Positions 54,082 to 63,323 of a DNA stretch of 64,000 bases are shown one piece after another (position 1 is the first letter of the stretch; every line of letters starts with the position of its first letter). The notes beneath the pieces are model-generated. The model worked only from the letters and a program-made list of their open reading frames with translations. It ran no database searches and was not told the DNA's origin. A program made the translations under genes and the position numbers. Where the stretch lies: NCBI GenBank assembly GCA_964540895.1, contig CAZIOP010000002.1, positions 62,001-126,000 of the forward strand, given 5' to 3'. The stretch is from Patescibacterium sp964540895. Lineage in GTDB: Bacteria > Patescibacteriota > Patescibacteriia > Patescibacteriales > Patescibacteriaceae.

Positions 54082-55893
54082 TTATTTAATTCCCAATTCT
54101 TTCTTTCGGGCTTGAGCTTTATCAAGGGTAGTCTTTCTGATTCTAATATTTAATGGGGTAACTTCTACTAGTTCGTCATCTCCAATGTATTCAAGTGACT
54201 CTTCTAGGTCCATGGTTTTTGGTGCTTTAAAGTGCTCACTAACACCTTCGCCTTTGGAACGCATATTTGAAAGTTGTTTAGCTTTGCAGATGTTTACTTC
54301 AATATCTTCACCACGAGAGTTCTGGCCAATAACTTGTCCTTTGTAGACTGGAATACCAGGTCCAAAGAATAATGTACCTCGACCCTGAACGTTTAATAGT
54401 CCATATAAGTTAGAAGTACCAGTTTCAAAAGCAACGAGTGAACCACGATCACGTTCTGGCCAACTGGCACTATCTTCTCGGTAATCAAGGAAGCTGGCGT
54501 TAATTAACCCAAGACCGCGGGTGTCAGAAAGAAACTCTGAGCGATAGCCAAATAAGCCACGTGTTGGCATAACAAATTCCAAAAATACGGTACCACCTTC
54601 TTTACGCATATCTTTCATTTCAGCATGACGGCTACCAAGTTTTTGAATGACTGAACCTGACCACTCTTCTGGCACTTCAATAAAGACTTGTTCAAATGGA
54701 ACCTGAGTACGGCCTTCAACTTTTTTGACAATAACTTGAGGACGAGAAACTTGAAATTCAAAACCCTCACGTCGCAAGCGTTCAATTAAAATGGCTAAGT
54801 GTAATTCACCTCGTCCAGATACCATCCAACCGCCAGAAGAATGATCTTCAACTCGTAACGCCATATCATTTTCTAACTCATTCATTAATCGTTCACGGAT
54901 TTGCCGTGAGGTAGAAAACTTACCTTCTTTGCCAGCAAAGGGAGAATCATTAACAGTGAAGACCATCTGCACAGTTGGTTCTTCAATTGTTAAGACAGGC
55001 AGAGCAACTGGTGAAGCAGGATCAGCAATTGTTTCACCAATGTTAATGTCAGCAATACCGGAAATAGCAATGATGTCACCAACGTTAGCCGTGTCTGTAT
55101 CAATACGTTCTAATCCTTGATACGTCATGAGTGATACCAAGCGGTGATTAGATGTTGTACCATCATGCTTAATACGAGTAATTTGTTGTCCCATTTTAAT
55201 AGCCCCGTTAAAAAGAATACCGGTAGCAAGACGGCCTTTAAATGAATCACCAGAAATTGTTGTTACTAACATCTGTAATGGTTTGCTTGCATCACCAACT
55301 GGTTCTGGAATATGTTTAAGTATCATATCAAAAACTGGAGTAATATCTTTCATTTCACTTAAGTTATCAGATTCACCTGCCAACCCGTTTTTAGCTGAAG
55401 CGTAGACAATTGGAAAATCAATAATTTCATCACTGGCTCCGAGTTCAACAAATAAATCAAATGTTTTGTTCAACGCAAAATCAGTTCGAGCTCCTGGTTT
55501 ATCAATTTTGTTAACTACCACAATAACACGTAAACCTAAAGCTAAGGCTTTCTTTAATACAAAGCGAGTTTGTGGCATTGGGCCTTCTTTGGCGTCTATT
55601 AGTAATAGACAACCATCAGCCATTTTCAAAACACGCTCTACCTCACCACCAAAGTCAGCGTGACCAGGTGTATCAATAATATTAATTTTTGTTCCCTTGT
55701 AAACTACAGAAGCATTTTTAGAAAAAATAGTAATTCCACGTTCACGCTCTAGTTCATTAGAGTCCATGATTAGGGTTGAATCAGCTGTTTCTTTATTTAG
55801 TCTAGTTTCTGATTGTTTAAGCAACGCATCAACCAAGGTTGTTTTACCGTGGTCAACGTGAGCGATAATAGCGATGTTTCGGAGGTTTTTCAT
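54082..55893 (-). CDS. typA: ribosome-associated GTPase TypA/BipA
   Basis: A 603-residue translational GTPase. G1 is AHVDHGKTT (about residues 9-17), the switch II block DTPGHADFGGEVER and G4 NKIDKPGA follow, and the C-terminal domain has GRGELHLAILIERLRREGFE and a TPxxIRIRK end. BipA binds the 70S ribosome and helps 50S assembly and stress adaptation. The start at 55893 (MKNLRNIAIIAHVDHGK) is standard; a start 16 codons upstream would add residues the family lacks. Confidence 0.97.
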   Translation of the reverse strand: MKNLRNIAIIAHVDHGKTTLVDALLKQSETRLNKETADSTLIMDSNELERERGITIFSKNASVVYKGTKINIIDTPGHADFGGEVERVLKMADGCLLLIDAKEGPMPQTRFVLKKALALGLRVIVVVNKIDKPGARTDFALNKTFDLFVELGASDEIIDFPIVYASAKNGLAGESDNLSEMKDITPVFDMILKHIPEPVGDASKPLQMLVTTISGDSFKGRLATGILFNGAIKMGQQITRIKHDGTTSNHRLVSLMTYQGLERIDTDTANVGDIIAISGIADINIGETIADPASPVALPVLTIEEPTVQMVFTVNDSPFAGKEGKFSTSRQIRERLMNELENDMALRVEDHSSGGWMVSGRGELHLAILIERLRREGFEFQVSRPQVIVKKVEGRTQVPFEQVFIEVPEEWSGSVIQKLGSRHAEMKDMRKEGGTVFLEFVMPTRGLFGYRSEFLSDTRGLGLINASFLDYREDSASWPERDRGSLVAFETGTSNLYGLLNVQGRGTLFFGPGIPVYKGQVIGQNSRGEDIEVNICKAKQLSNMRSKGEGVSEHFKAPKTMDLEESLEYIGDDELVEVTPLNIRIRKTTLDKAQARKKELGIK

Positions 55894-55990
55894 ATAAAAA
55901 AGCTGCCAATCAGGCAGCACATAATCGTAAAGCCAATACAATATTTATAGCAAATACCAAGAGATTTGTCAAAGATTAGCTTAATATATC

Positions 55991-56019
55991 TTGACTTTTA
56001 TAGAATTACTTGGTTTAAT
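55991..56019 (+). promoter_or_regulatory. promoter of the 56070-56474 gene
   Basis: TTGACT, 17-base spacer, TTTAAT. Confidence 0.62.
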
Positions 56020-56069
56020 TGGGAAACAAAAAATTCATTAATTCTGTTAATTAAAAAGGAGAAGGGAAA

Positions 56070-56474
56070 ATGATCTTACAGAAGAATGGCACATCTATTA
56101 AATGGAGTATGGAAAAAGGGGATCATTCTAAACTTTTAATAGAAGGTCAAAAAATTGAAGTAAACCATAGTTATAATTCAAAAATTGTTCTTTCGGTCTT
56201 ACCTGAAGATAACAAAGAAAGAATACCAAATGAATACGATAAAGAATCACGTACTTTCTTTCTTTATCTTTGGAAATGGGATGTCCCATGTACTGGAAGT
56301 AGTCCTTATTCAACTCCATTACCAAGTAATGATCAAAAGTTAGAGAGTTTTCAGCTTATTTCTACTTTTGAAGTAAGTGGGAAAGATCTTACTACAATGT
56401 ACAATGACTTTCATAAAAAAAGTAAATCACCAGTTGTTCGTATTCGTAGATGGGAGAAATCGGCGTATATATAA
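56070..56474 (+). CDS. soluble protein, unknown (strong SD)
   Basis: A 134-residue protein, probably beta-rich in the first half, with no signal or membrane helix and no recognised domain. The ATG is preceded by AAAAAGGAGAAGGG. With its own promoter and terminator it is another single-gene orphan unit. Confidence 0.66.
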   Translation: MILQKNGTSIKWSMEKGDHSKLLIEGQKIEVNHSYNSKIVLSVLPEDNKERIPNEYDKESRTFFLYLWKWDVPCTGSSPYSTPLPSNDQKLESFQLISTFEVSGKDLTTMYNDFHKKSKSPVVRIRRWEKSAYI

Positions 56475-56497
56475 AAAATGTCTAACTGAAAATTGTA

Positions 56498-56530
56498 AAA
56501 TCCAGCAGATTAATAAATGCTGGATTTTTT
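56498..56530 (+). terminator. bidirectional terminator
   Basis: AAATCCAGCA/TGCTGGATTT, 10-base loop, then T run; also positioned to end uppP on the other strand. Confidence 0.85.
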
Positions 56531-56542
56531 ATTTCTATTATT

Positions 56543-57301
56543 TTATACCAACCACAACAAAATTATTATTCCAATAATTATCCGATACCAACCAAAAGCA
56601 GTGAAGGAGTGCTTCTCTATATATTTTAAAAAGAAACGAACGGCAAGTAAGGCCGTGATAAAAGCAGAAACAAATCCAACTCCTAACAATGTCCATTCTG
56701 AGTTATTAAAACTAAAATCATTTTTTAGTAAATCAAGTCCACTGGCTGCAGCCATTGTTGGAATTGCTAGTAAGAAAGAAAATTCCACAATTGTTTTTCG
56801 ATCAATGCCTAATGACTGACCACCGATAATAGTGGCACCGGCTCTTGAAACTCCGGGAATAATTGCGAGTGCTTGGAAAAGTCCAATTTTAAAAGCACGA
56901 AGATAAGAGATAGATTTCTCAGTTTTTTTAGAAGCACGAGTGTGCTCAAACATAATCATAATAATACCTCCAACAATTAACGCGCAAGCAGCAATTTGTA
57001 TATTTCCTAGTAAATTATTTTTTACTAGCGGATATAAGAAAAAGCCAATGAGAGCTGTAGGAATAAAAGCTACTATTATTTTTAATAACGTCGGACGATC
57101 TAAAAATAAACGACGAATATATAATAATAGAACAGCTAAGATTGCTCCGAGTTGAATAATAATGTCAAAGCTTTTCACAAAGTCAGTGATAGGTAACTTT
57201 AATAACTGATTAACAATCATTAAATGAGCAGTTGAAGAGATTGGTAAAAATTCTGTGAGTCCTTCAACAATTCCTAAGATACATGCCTGCAAAATATTCA
57301 T
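56543..57301 (-). CDS. uppP: undecaprenyl-diphosphatase UppP (BacA)
   Basis: A 252-residue membrane protein of normal BacA length. Conserved blocks are EGLTEFLPISSTAHLMI near the start and PGVSRAGATIIGGQSLG near residue 150-166; both line the active site. It dephosphorylates undecaprenyl diphosphate to recycle the lipid carrier for peptidoglycan and other envelope polymers. The ATG at 57301 is preferred over a TTG two codons earlier. Confidence 0.97.
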   Translation of the reverse strand: MNILQACILGIVEGLTEFLPISSTAHLMIVNQLLKLPITDFVKSFDIIIQLGAILAVLLLYIRRLFLDRPTLLKIIVAFIPTALIGFFLYPLVKNNLLGNIQIAACALIVGGIIMIMFEHTRASKKTEKSISYLRAFKIGLFQALAIIPGVSRAGATIIGGQSLGIDRKTIVEFSFLLAIPTMAAASGLDLLKNDFSFNNSEWTLLGVGFVSAFITALLAVRFFLKYIEKHSFTAFGWYRIIIGIIILLWLV

Positions 57302-57343
57302 ACGCAATATGTTATACTTTTAGTATATCAATAAATTACTTTC

Positions 57344-58756
57344 ATGCCTAAAGTATCCTCCACTAAACGAAGTCCTCTTAAGTCTTTTCCTAAGTTAATA
57401 TCATTCTCAAAAATTATTGGACCAAGTTTTATTATTTTAGCTTTTGGTCTTGGTTCCGGAGAGCTCATATTATGGCCCTATCTAACAGCTAATTATGGCT
57501 TAGGAATTGTCTGGGCAGCGTTACTTGGTTTAACCTGTCAATATTTCATAAACATGGAAATTGAACGATATGCCTTAGTACGCGGTGAAAGCGTTTTTGT
57601 TGGATTAAACAGACATCTTCCTAGGGCAGCATATTGGTTTATTATTTCAACTTTTATTGGTTTTGGTTTACCTGGCATAATAGCAGCCGCAGCTCAAAGT
57701 CTTGCCTATGCTTTTGGTATGGAAGAATATAAATGGTTGGCAATTGGGTTGTTACTATTATTTGGTATTTTTTTAAGTGCCGGTACTACAGTCTATACCA
57801 TTATGGAACGACTAACAAAAATAGTTATTCTAGTGGCTGTCCCAATTTTATTATTTTTAGTAATTCTTGTAGTTCGTGGTGAACATATAATGGAATTTTG
57901 GCAGGGTCTTCGAGGTATAGGCCATAATTATGCTTTTATTCCCAGTGGTATTAGTTTGGCTACTTTTTTAGCAGCTTTTGCTTATTCAGGTGCCGGTGGA
58001 AATTTGAATTTAGCTCAATCAATTTATATAAAAGAAAAAGGGTATGGTATGGGAGCGTATAGTCATAAAATTAGTGGATTATTTCGACACGGACATATTG
58101 ATTCTTCGGTTTCTTTACAAGGTGAACACTTTGAAACAAACAAAGAAAATATTCGACGTTTTAAAAGTTGGTGGAAGAGTATTAATTTAGAACATGCTTT
58201 AGTGTTTGGTGTCTTAGGATTTATTGCTATGGCACTCTTTATGATTCTTTCCTATAGTACAACCTTTGGTGTAGCTGATAATCAACAAGGAATTGCTTTT
58301 ATTAAAAACCAAAGTCAGCATATTGCTTTAGTGCTTGGCTTACCATTTGGTACATTGTTATTAGTTTTGATTGGATTATTATTATCTCAAACTCAATTAG
58401 GAATTCTTGACTCAAGCTCACGAATTATGGCTGAGAATGCCGCGCTGAAGCAAATGGAAAATAAACATATAAAGAAAGTTCATTTAAGTAGAATTTATTC
58501 AATTTTTCTTTGGTCACAAATTGTCTTTGGTGTTATTCTATTCCTTTTTGATTTTAAAGAACCAAAACAATTAATTGTGTTAGGAGCAGTTATTAATGCC
58601 TGGGCCATGATTATTCATATTGCGTTAGTCTTTTATTTAAATCATAAAGAGTTAGAAAAAGAATTTCGTCCAGCAATCTGGCGTAAGGTTGTTATGGTAA
58701 TAATATTTACAATCTTTTTGAGTTTTGGAACGGTAACGATTTGGAGTAATCTTTAA
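57344..58756 (+). CDS. Nramp-superfamily transporter lacking the standard metal motif
   Basis: A 470-residue protein with about eleven membrane helices. The N-terminal IIGPSFIILAFGLGSGELI segment corresponds to Nramp helix 1. There the usual DPGN metal-binding motif is replaced by GSGE, and helix 6 reads AYSGAGGNLNLAQ in place of the MPHN-type motif. Such variants are known in a divergent Nramp branch whose substrate is not established, so it should not be called a manganese importer without test. A half-size DMT gene follows 7 bases later. Confidence 0.82.
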   Translation: MPKVSSTKRSPLKSFPKLISFSKIIGPSFIILAFGLGSGELILWPYLTANYGLGIVWAALLGLTCQYFINMEIERYALVRGESVFVGLNRHLPRAAYWFIISTFIGFGLPGIIAAAAQSLAYAFGMEEYKWLAIGLLLLFGIFLSAGTTVYTIMERLTKIVILVAVPILLFLVILVVRGEHIMEFWQGLRGIGHNYAFIPSGISLATFLAAFAYSGAGGNLNLAQSIYIKEKGYGMGAYSHKISGLFRHGHIDSSVSLQGEHFETNKENIRRFKSWWKSINLEHALVFGVLGFIAMALFMILSYSTTFGVADNQQGIAFIKNQSQHIALVLGLPFGTLLLVLIGLLLSQTQLGILDSSSRIMAENAALKQMENKHIKKVHLSRIYSIFLWSQIVFGVILFLFDFKEPKQLIVLGAVINAWAMIIHIALVFYLNHKELEKEFRPAIWRKVVMVIIFTIFLSFGTVTIWSNL

Positions 58757-58763
58757 ATATTAT

Positions 58764-59180
58764 ATGAATAATTATTATCTTACATCGGTCTTAGCTGGAG
58801 TTTTTTTTGGGCTCTGGCCATTACTACTAAACAGAAGCGGGTTTAATGGTAACTTTGCATCAGTTATATTTGCTGGTATTGGTTTTATTTTTATTCTAGC
58901 TGTCTCTATTCTTACCGGAAGTATGCACTCTTCATCTCATCCCAATTGGTACATGGTGGTGGCCGCGGGCATAGCTAGTGCTTCAGGGGTATTACTTTTA
59001 AATAGTGTGTTAGCTAAAGTTTCACCGGCAAATGTGAGTACTATTTTTGTTTTAATGTTGATAGTACAGATTTCTATCCCTGCTATTTATCAAGTGATAA
59101 TAAGCGGCAGTTTGTCTTTTCAGAAGGCTCTAGGTTTTATCTTGGCAGCTATTACTGCTTGGTTACTCTTGAAAGCATAA
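58764..59180 (+). CDS. half-size EamA/DMT protein
   Basis: A 138-residue protein with about five membrane helices, equal to one EamA repeat. The ending GFILAAITAWLLLKA and the middle SANVSTIFVLMLIVQISIP match small DMT proteins. It should dimerise to form a transporter. It is probably co-transcribed with the Nramp-like gene. Confidence 0.82.
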   Translation: MNNYYLTSVLAGVFFGLWPLLLNRSGFNGNFASVIFAGIGFIFILAVSILTGSMHSSSHPNWYMVVAAGIASASGVLLLNSVLAKVSPANVSTIFVLMLIVQISIPAIYQVIISGSLSFQKALGFILAAITAWLLLKA

Positions 59181-59233
59181 TTCTGTTTTCTATTTTAGTT
59201 ACTGCGTAGAAATGTCTAGTAAAATAACCTACA

Positions 59234-59262
59234 TTGACATCAGAATAAAAATAATATAAATT
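59234..59262 (+). promoter_or_regulatory. promoter of the 59318-59635 gene
   Basis: Perfect TTGACA, 17-base spacer, TAAATT (TATAAA at 15). Confidence 0.62.
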
Positions 59263-59317
59263 AATAAAAAATTATTTTAAATTTTAAAAAAAGGAATATT
59301 TGAAAGGAGAGTAGTAA

Positions 59318-59635
59318 ATGGTACATTTAATAATATTTCTCGTTTATTTAGTAATAATCGTTTTGTTATTCTTGTTCATTATCGATAATGAAAGAAAGCT
59401 AGAGAAAAAAACTGCTTATGCTGAACTATCTATTTTACCTTTGTCTATTATAATGGTATTTATAGCATATTGGCAGGAAGTGTATCTTTATAACATTATT
59501 TTTGTAATTCTTTTCCTTACTGTTTATTGTTTCTTGGTATACCTAAGTATCCGTGCTTGTATAAAGGGATACAAACGGTTAAGAGAAATAAAACAAAGAG
59601 AGTCTGGGAAAGTTAAGATTTCCGCGATACAATAA
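59318..59635 (+). CDS. small membrane protein, unknown (strong SD)
   Basis: A 105-residue protein with about three membrane helices (residues 3-23, 36-52 and 55-80) and a basic C-terminus. No family is recognised. The ATG follows GAAAGGAG at good spacing, with its own promoter. The 130 bases after it hold an imperfect nested hairpin (TTCTACT...AGTAGAA around AGGATT/AATCCT near 59705-59745) of unknown role, then a terminator. Confidence 0.66.
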   Translation: MVHLIIFLVYLVIIVLLFLFIIDNERKLEKKTAYAELSILPLSIIMVFIAYWQEVYLYNIIFVILFLTVYCFLVYLSIRACIKGYKRLREIKQRESGKVKISAIQ

Positions 59636-59772
59636 GTTAACCGTAAAAAGTTTTTAAAAAATGATACTTATGATAATAAAGAGATAAGGTTAGCTTGTGT
59701 AACTTTCTACTAGGATTCTTAATCCTTATTAAAGTAGAAGAAGAAAAAGCTATCGCTTATAGACTTGATGTC

Positions 59773-59803
59773 GAAGCCTCTGAAATATAGAGGCTTCTTT
59801 TTA
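59773..59803 (+). terminator. intrinsic terminator
   Basis: A perfect 9-bp stem GAAGCCTCT/AGAGGCTTC with a 7-base loop, then TTTTT. Confidence 0.88.
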
Positions 59804-59858
59804 TTGATTTTTATCTGTTTTAATGGCATAATCCTTACAGATTATTATTTAATTTTTT

Positions 59859-60578
59859 ATGTCAGGACACTCCAAATGGGCGACTACCAAACGAGCTAAA
59901 GCTGTAGTTGATGCTAAGCGAGGTACTATTTTTACCAAGGTCAGTAATTTGATTTCTATTGCTGCTCGTAAAGGAGGCGATCCTGAAACTAATTTTCAGT
60001 TACGTTTAGCTATTGATAAAGCTCGTGAAGCTAATATGCCTAAAGATAATATAGAAAGAGCTGTTAAAAGAGGAACTGGTGAAGGCGGCGGCGGACCAAT
60101 TGAAGAGTTAGTCTATGAAGGTATCGGCCCAGCTCAGTCACAATTTATTATCAGAGTCTTAACTGATAGTCGAAATCGAGCAGCTGCTACGGTACGTCAT
60201 ACCTTTTCAAAGTTTGGAGGATCACTTGGGGCTGTGATGTGGAATTTTGATTTAAAGGGAGTTTTGATGATCAGCAAAGCTACCTGGGAAGCTACTAAAC
60301 TAGATTGGGATGAATTTCTGTTGGAAGGTATTGATGTTGGTTTAGAAGATGGGATTATAGAAGAAGAAGGAGCAATTATATATACAAAACCAGATCATTT
60401 TGCTCAGGTCAAAAAATGGTTGGAAGACAAACATATACCAACAGCTTCAGCCGAGATTGAATATGTAGCAAAAGAAAAAATTACATTATCTGACAGTGAC
60501 CGAGAAAAAGTTGATGGTTTTATTGAAGCTTTAGAAGCTGATGAAGATGTTAGTGATTACTATAGTAATATAAATTAA
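59859..60578 (+). CDS. YebC/PmpR family regulator or translation factor
   Basis: A 239-residue protein. The start MSGHSKWATTKRAKAVVDAK and the EANMPKDNIERAVKRGTGEG and SRNRAAATVRHTFSKFGGSLG blocks are diagnostic. Family members bind DNA in some species, and newer work links several to translation of proline-rich stretches. It directly precedes ruvC by 4 bases, the common arrangement. Confidence 0.95.
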   Translation: MSGHSKWATTKRAKAVVDAKRGTIFTKVSNLISIAARKGGDPETNFQLRLAIDKAREANMPKDNIERAVKRGTGEGGGGPIEELVYEGIGPAQSQFIIRVLTDSRNRAAATVRHTFSKFGGSLGAVMWNFDLKGVLMISKATWEATKLDWDEFLLEGIDVGLEDGIIEEEGAIIYTKPDHFAQVKKWLEDKHIPTASAEIEYVAKEKITLSDSDREKVDGFIEALEADEDVSDYYSNIN

Positions 60579-60582
60579 TTAG

Positions 60583-61056
60583 ATGGCTATCATAATTGGT
60601 TTTGATCCAGGTGTAGCCGATACTGGTTTTGGTGTTATCAATGATGAAGCAGGGAAGCTAATTTGTTTAGAATATGGCTCCATAAAAACAGCAGCTAAGT
60701 TACCATTACCAGAACGATTAGTAATAATTCATAATGCAGTTCAGAAATTATTAAAAAAATATTCGCCTGACCTAGTTTCAATCGAACAACTTTTTTTCTC
60801 AAAGAATGTAAAAACAGCTATGGCTGTTGGTCAAGCTCGTGGTGTTGTATTACTTGCTTGTCAGCAAGCAGGAATAAACATCGTTGAGTTTACTCCTAAT
60901 CAAGTTAAGCAAGCAGTATCTTCATATGGGGGAGCAGCCAAGGAACAAGTTCAACGCATGGTACAACTTCTTTTAAAGTTGAAAAATATTCCCGAACCCG
61001 ATGATGCAGCCGATGCGTTAGCGATAGCGATTTGCGGAAGTGGAAATAAGTATTAA
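60583..61056 (+). CDS. ruvC: Holliday junction endonuclease RuvC
   Basis: A 157-residue RuvC of normal length. The catalytic acids lie in FDPGVADTG (D8), SIEQLFF (E67) and the C-terminal PDDAADALAIAI pair. It resolves Holliday junctions as a dimer with RuvAB. Neither ruvA nor ruvB follows here. It is co-transcribed with the YebC gene. Confidence 0.96.
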   Translation: MAIIIGFDPGVADTGFGVINDEAGKLICLEYGSIKTAAKLPLPERLVIIHNAVQKLLKKYSPDLVSIEQLFFSKNVKTAMAVGQARGVVLLACQQAGINIVEFTPNQVKQAVSSYGGAAKEQVQRMVQLLLKLKNIPEPDDAADALAIAICGSGNKY

Positions 61057-61082
61057 GCAGAGAATAAAAAAATAATTTTTAT

Positions 61083-61096
61083 TTTGTGTACACAAA
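61083..61096. promoter_or_regulatory. 14-bp perfect palindrome upstream of the SpoIID gene
   Basis: TTTGTGTACACAAA is its own reverse complement. It ends 15 bases before the -35 box of the next promoter and may bind a dimeric regulator. No regulator is identified. Confidence 0.45.
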
Positions 61097-61111
61097 TTGT
61101 GTTCATTTTCA

Positions 61112-61140
61112 TTGACTTTTGTGAAAAAATGTGCTAAACT
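61112..61140 (+). promoter_or_regulatory. promoter of the SpoIID-domain gene
   Basis: TTGACT, 17-base spacer, TAAACT. Confidence 0.65.
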
Positions 61141-61224
61141 GTATTTATATACGTGAAAATGCGAATTAATATTTATTAAAGCAAAAAGCTTTAATAAATA
61201 AAAAAACAAAAACAAAAATCGATT

Positions 61225-62949
61225 ATGTCTTTTGCATCATCACAATTTTATTCTCATTCAGTGAGCTGGAAGTCATATCAGTTACTGAAAAAGAAAGCAA
61301 TGGAGCAGGAGCTCAGCTGGTCTGGGCTTATTATCAGTATGTCCATTGCTTTTTTTATTGTCGCTGGTTGTGCGACAACTCTAAGAATGGTGGCTAATTC
61401 TTTTGAAGCCAAACAAACCGTTGAGTTAGAACATCAGAATGAACAGGTAATTGAATGGCCTAACATGGCTCGTTCAATACTTGGTATCAAAACCACGCAA
61501 GCTGCTACTGTGCGTTATCAAGCATCGGTGACTAAATCGACTGAGTTTATTAATGCCACACCCGGTCAAGAAATTTCCCTAACTATTAATTTCAAAAATA
61601 CCGGTACGGATACATGGAAAGCAAGTGAAGCAAGTTTTGAAACTGGTCCTTATTTAAAAACACAGTCATTAGTTAAAACAGATGTTTGGAAGAAATTTTA
61701 TGAACCAGTTAAATTATCACGTGATGTAAAGCCAGGTCAGTCAATTTCTATAACTTTCCCAGCTCGAGCACCTTCTAATATACAAGAAACCATCCAAGAA
61801 AATTTTCAATTAGTAACAGCAGAGCGACCAATACCAGGTTCACTGGTACGTTTTTTTATCACCATTTCTTCTCCTAAAACTCCCGTTTCCCTACCCGCTA
61901 CCTCGGTTATCGCCGGGGTAGCGAGTGCTAGTGTGCCTATAATAAATGATGGAGCTAAGTATTGTGTGGCCACTGTAGCTGATAATTCAGCTGACTATAG
62001 TAATTGTAATACCAATAAGAACGAAACAAGTGTTGGTGATGGACTTAGTTCCACTGTTTTGTTCGCGACCTCTCCTATATTGAGGGTGGGTCTATTTGCT
62101 GGTACTACCCCACAACGTATAACAGTTGATCAAATGTTTGATGTATATGATAGTGGTCAGGTATTGTTTTCTGACATGCCAGCTGGAACAATAGTAACTG
62201 TTGGTTACAATCAAGTTACAAAGCAATATAGTGTGGTTGCCCCTGCTTTAACTCGATTCTCAGTTAATCCAATTCGTATTGTCCCAAAAACGAAAACAGG
62301 TATTGTAACTATGCTTGATTATCGGTTAAATCAAAAATCGCCTGATAATCGTTTTAGAAATATTATTGAATATCGTTACAGTGAGGCTAATAAAACTTCT
62401 TGGGTTATTAATGAACTGGGAATAGAAGATTATTTAAAAGGGTTAGCAGAAACTTCTAATTCTTCGCCAATAGAATTTCAAAAAGTTATGGCGACAGCCG
62501 CTCGTAGCTATGCCTTGTATCATTATATGCGTGGTGTAAACAATGGTTTAACTAATGCCTCTACAAAACATGCCACCAAGGGTTTTCATATTGATTCTGA
62601 ATATGATCAAGTTTATCGTGGGTATAACTCAGAACTACGATTACCTACCTTAGCACAAGCAGTTGAAACAACTCGTGGAGCAGTAGTAACTTTTGAAAAT
62701 AAGCCAGTTATCACACCATATTTTTCTAATTCAGATGGACGAACTCGTGATTGGACTGAAGTCTGGGGTGGGACAGCTATGGCGTGGTTAAAGAGTGTAG
62801 TAGTTTCACAAGATATTGGTAAAGCATTATTTGGTCATGGTGTTGGTTTATCAGCTCGAGGAGCTTTAGTAATGGTTAATGAAGGCCAGAATTGGCAGAA
62901 TATTCTAAAGTATTTCTATTCTGGTACTGAAATAAAGAAAATTTATTAA
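61225..62949 (+). CDS. SpoIID/LytB-domain envelope protein
   Basis: A 574-residue protein with an N-terminal membrane segment (about residues 34-54), an outer beta domain (about 90-215, NEAR/Ig-like NFKNTGTDTWKASE), and a C-terminal SpoIID domain (about 370-574). Features there are NELGIEDYLKGLAE, a catalytic-type AARSYALYHY, and the end block FGHGVGLSARGALVMVNEGQ. In spore formers SpoIID is a lytic transglycosylase acting on denuded glycan. Here it likely remodels peptidoglycan during growth or division. The organism shows no sign of sporulation. Confidence 0.9.
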   Translation: MSFASSQFYSHSVSWKSYQLLKKKAMEQELSWSGLIISMSIAFFIVAGCATTLRMVANSFEAKQTVELEHQNEQVIEWPNMARSILGIKTTQAATVRYQASVTKSTEFINATPGQEISLTINFKNTGTDTWKASEASFETGPYLKTQSLVKTDVWKKFYEPVKLSRDVKPGQSISITFPARAPSNIQETIQENFQLVTAERPIPGSLVRFFITISSPKTPVSLPATSVIAGVASASVPIINDGAKYCVATVADNSADYSNCNTNKNETSVGDGLSSTVLFATSPILRVGLFAGTTPQRITVDQMFDVYDSGQVLFSDMPAGTIVTVGYNQVTKQYSVVAPALTRFSVNPIRIVPKTKTGIVTMLDYRLNQKSPDNRFRNIIEYRYSEANKTSWVINELGIEDYLKGLAETSNSSPIEFQKVMATAARSYALYHYMRGVNNGLTNASTKHATKGFHIDSEYDQVYRGYNSELRLPTLAQAVETTRGAVVTFENKPVITPYFSNSDGRTRDWTEVWGGTAMAWLKSVVVSQDIGKALFGHGVGLSARGALVMVNEGQNWQNILKYFYSGTEIKKIY

Positions 62950-62972
62950 AATTAATAATTAATTTCAAATAT

Positions 62973-63218
62973 ATGAATGAAAAAATAGAAGAGATAGGTA
63001 AACCTATTTCAAAAGAAGAATTAGAGTCCGATAAAACTATTGATCTGGCGCACAGAAATGTCACTGAGATTTATGATATGAATGATCTTAATTTAATAGA
63101 GACACCTGAACAAGTAGACAATAGACTGATGAATAAAGTTTTAGGTGAGTCTAAAGATGGTTGGCACACTATGGACTTAAAAGAAGAGGAAGAAAAAGCA
63201 GAAGCTGAAAAACATTAA
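62973..63218 (+). CDS. small acidic protein, unknown
   Basis: An 81-residue protein rich in Glu, Asp and Lys with no membrane segment. No domain is recognised. It starts 23 bases after the SpoIID gene in a TATATG context and is followed by a terminator, so it is likely part of that transcript. Confidence 0.62.
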   Translation: MNEKIEEIGKPISKEELESDKTIDLAHRNVTEIYDMNDLNLIETPEQVDNRLMNKVLGESKDGWHTMDLKEEEEKAEAEKH

Positions 63219-63264
63219 AAGACTGTGAGATAGTAATTTAAAAATTGAATATATAGCACTAAAT

Positions 63265-63290
63265 TAACCGCCCCGGCGGTTATTTTTATT
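63265..63290 (+). terminator. intrinsic terminator
   Basis: TAACCGCC and GGCGGTTA form a tight stem, then ATTTTTATT. Confidence 0.82.
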
Positions 63291-63323
63291 ATTGAAAAAA
63301 ATACAGTATACTGAAAAGACAGT

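Noticed and set aside
61225..62949. Sporulation role for the SpoIID-domain protein
   Set aside because: No other sporulation gene is present, and SpoIID domains are common in non-sporulating bacteria.
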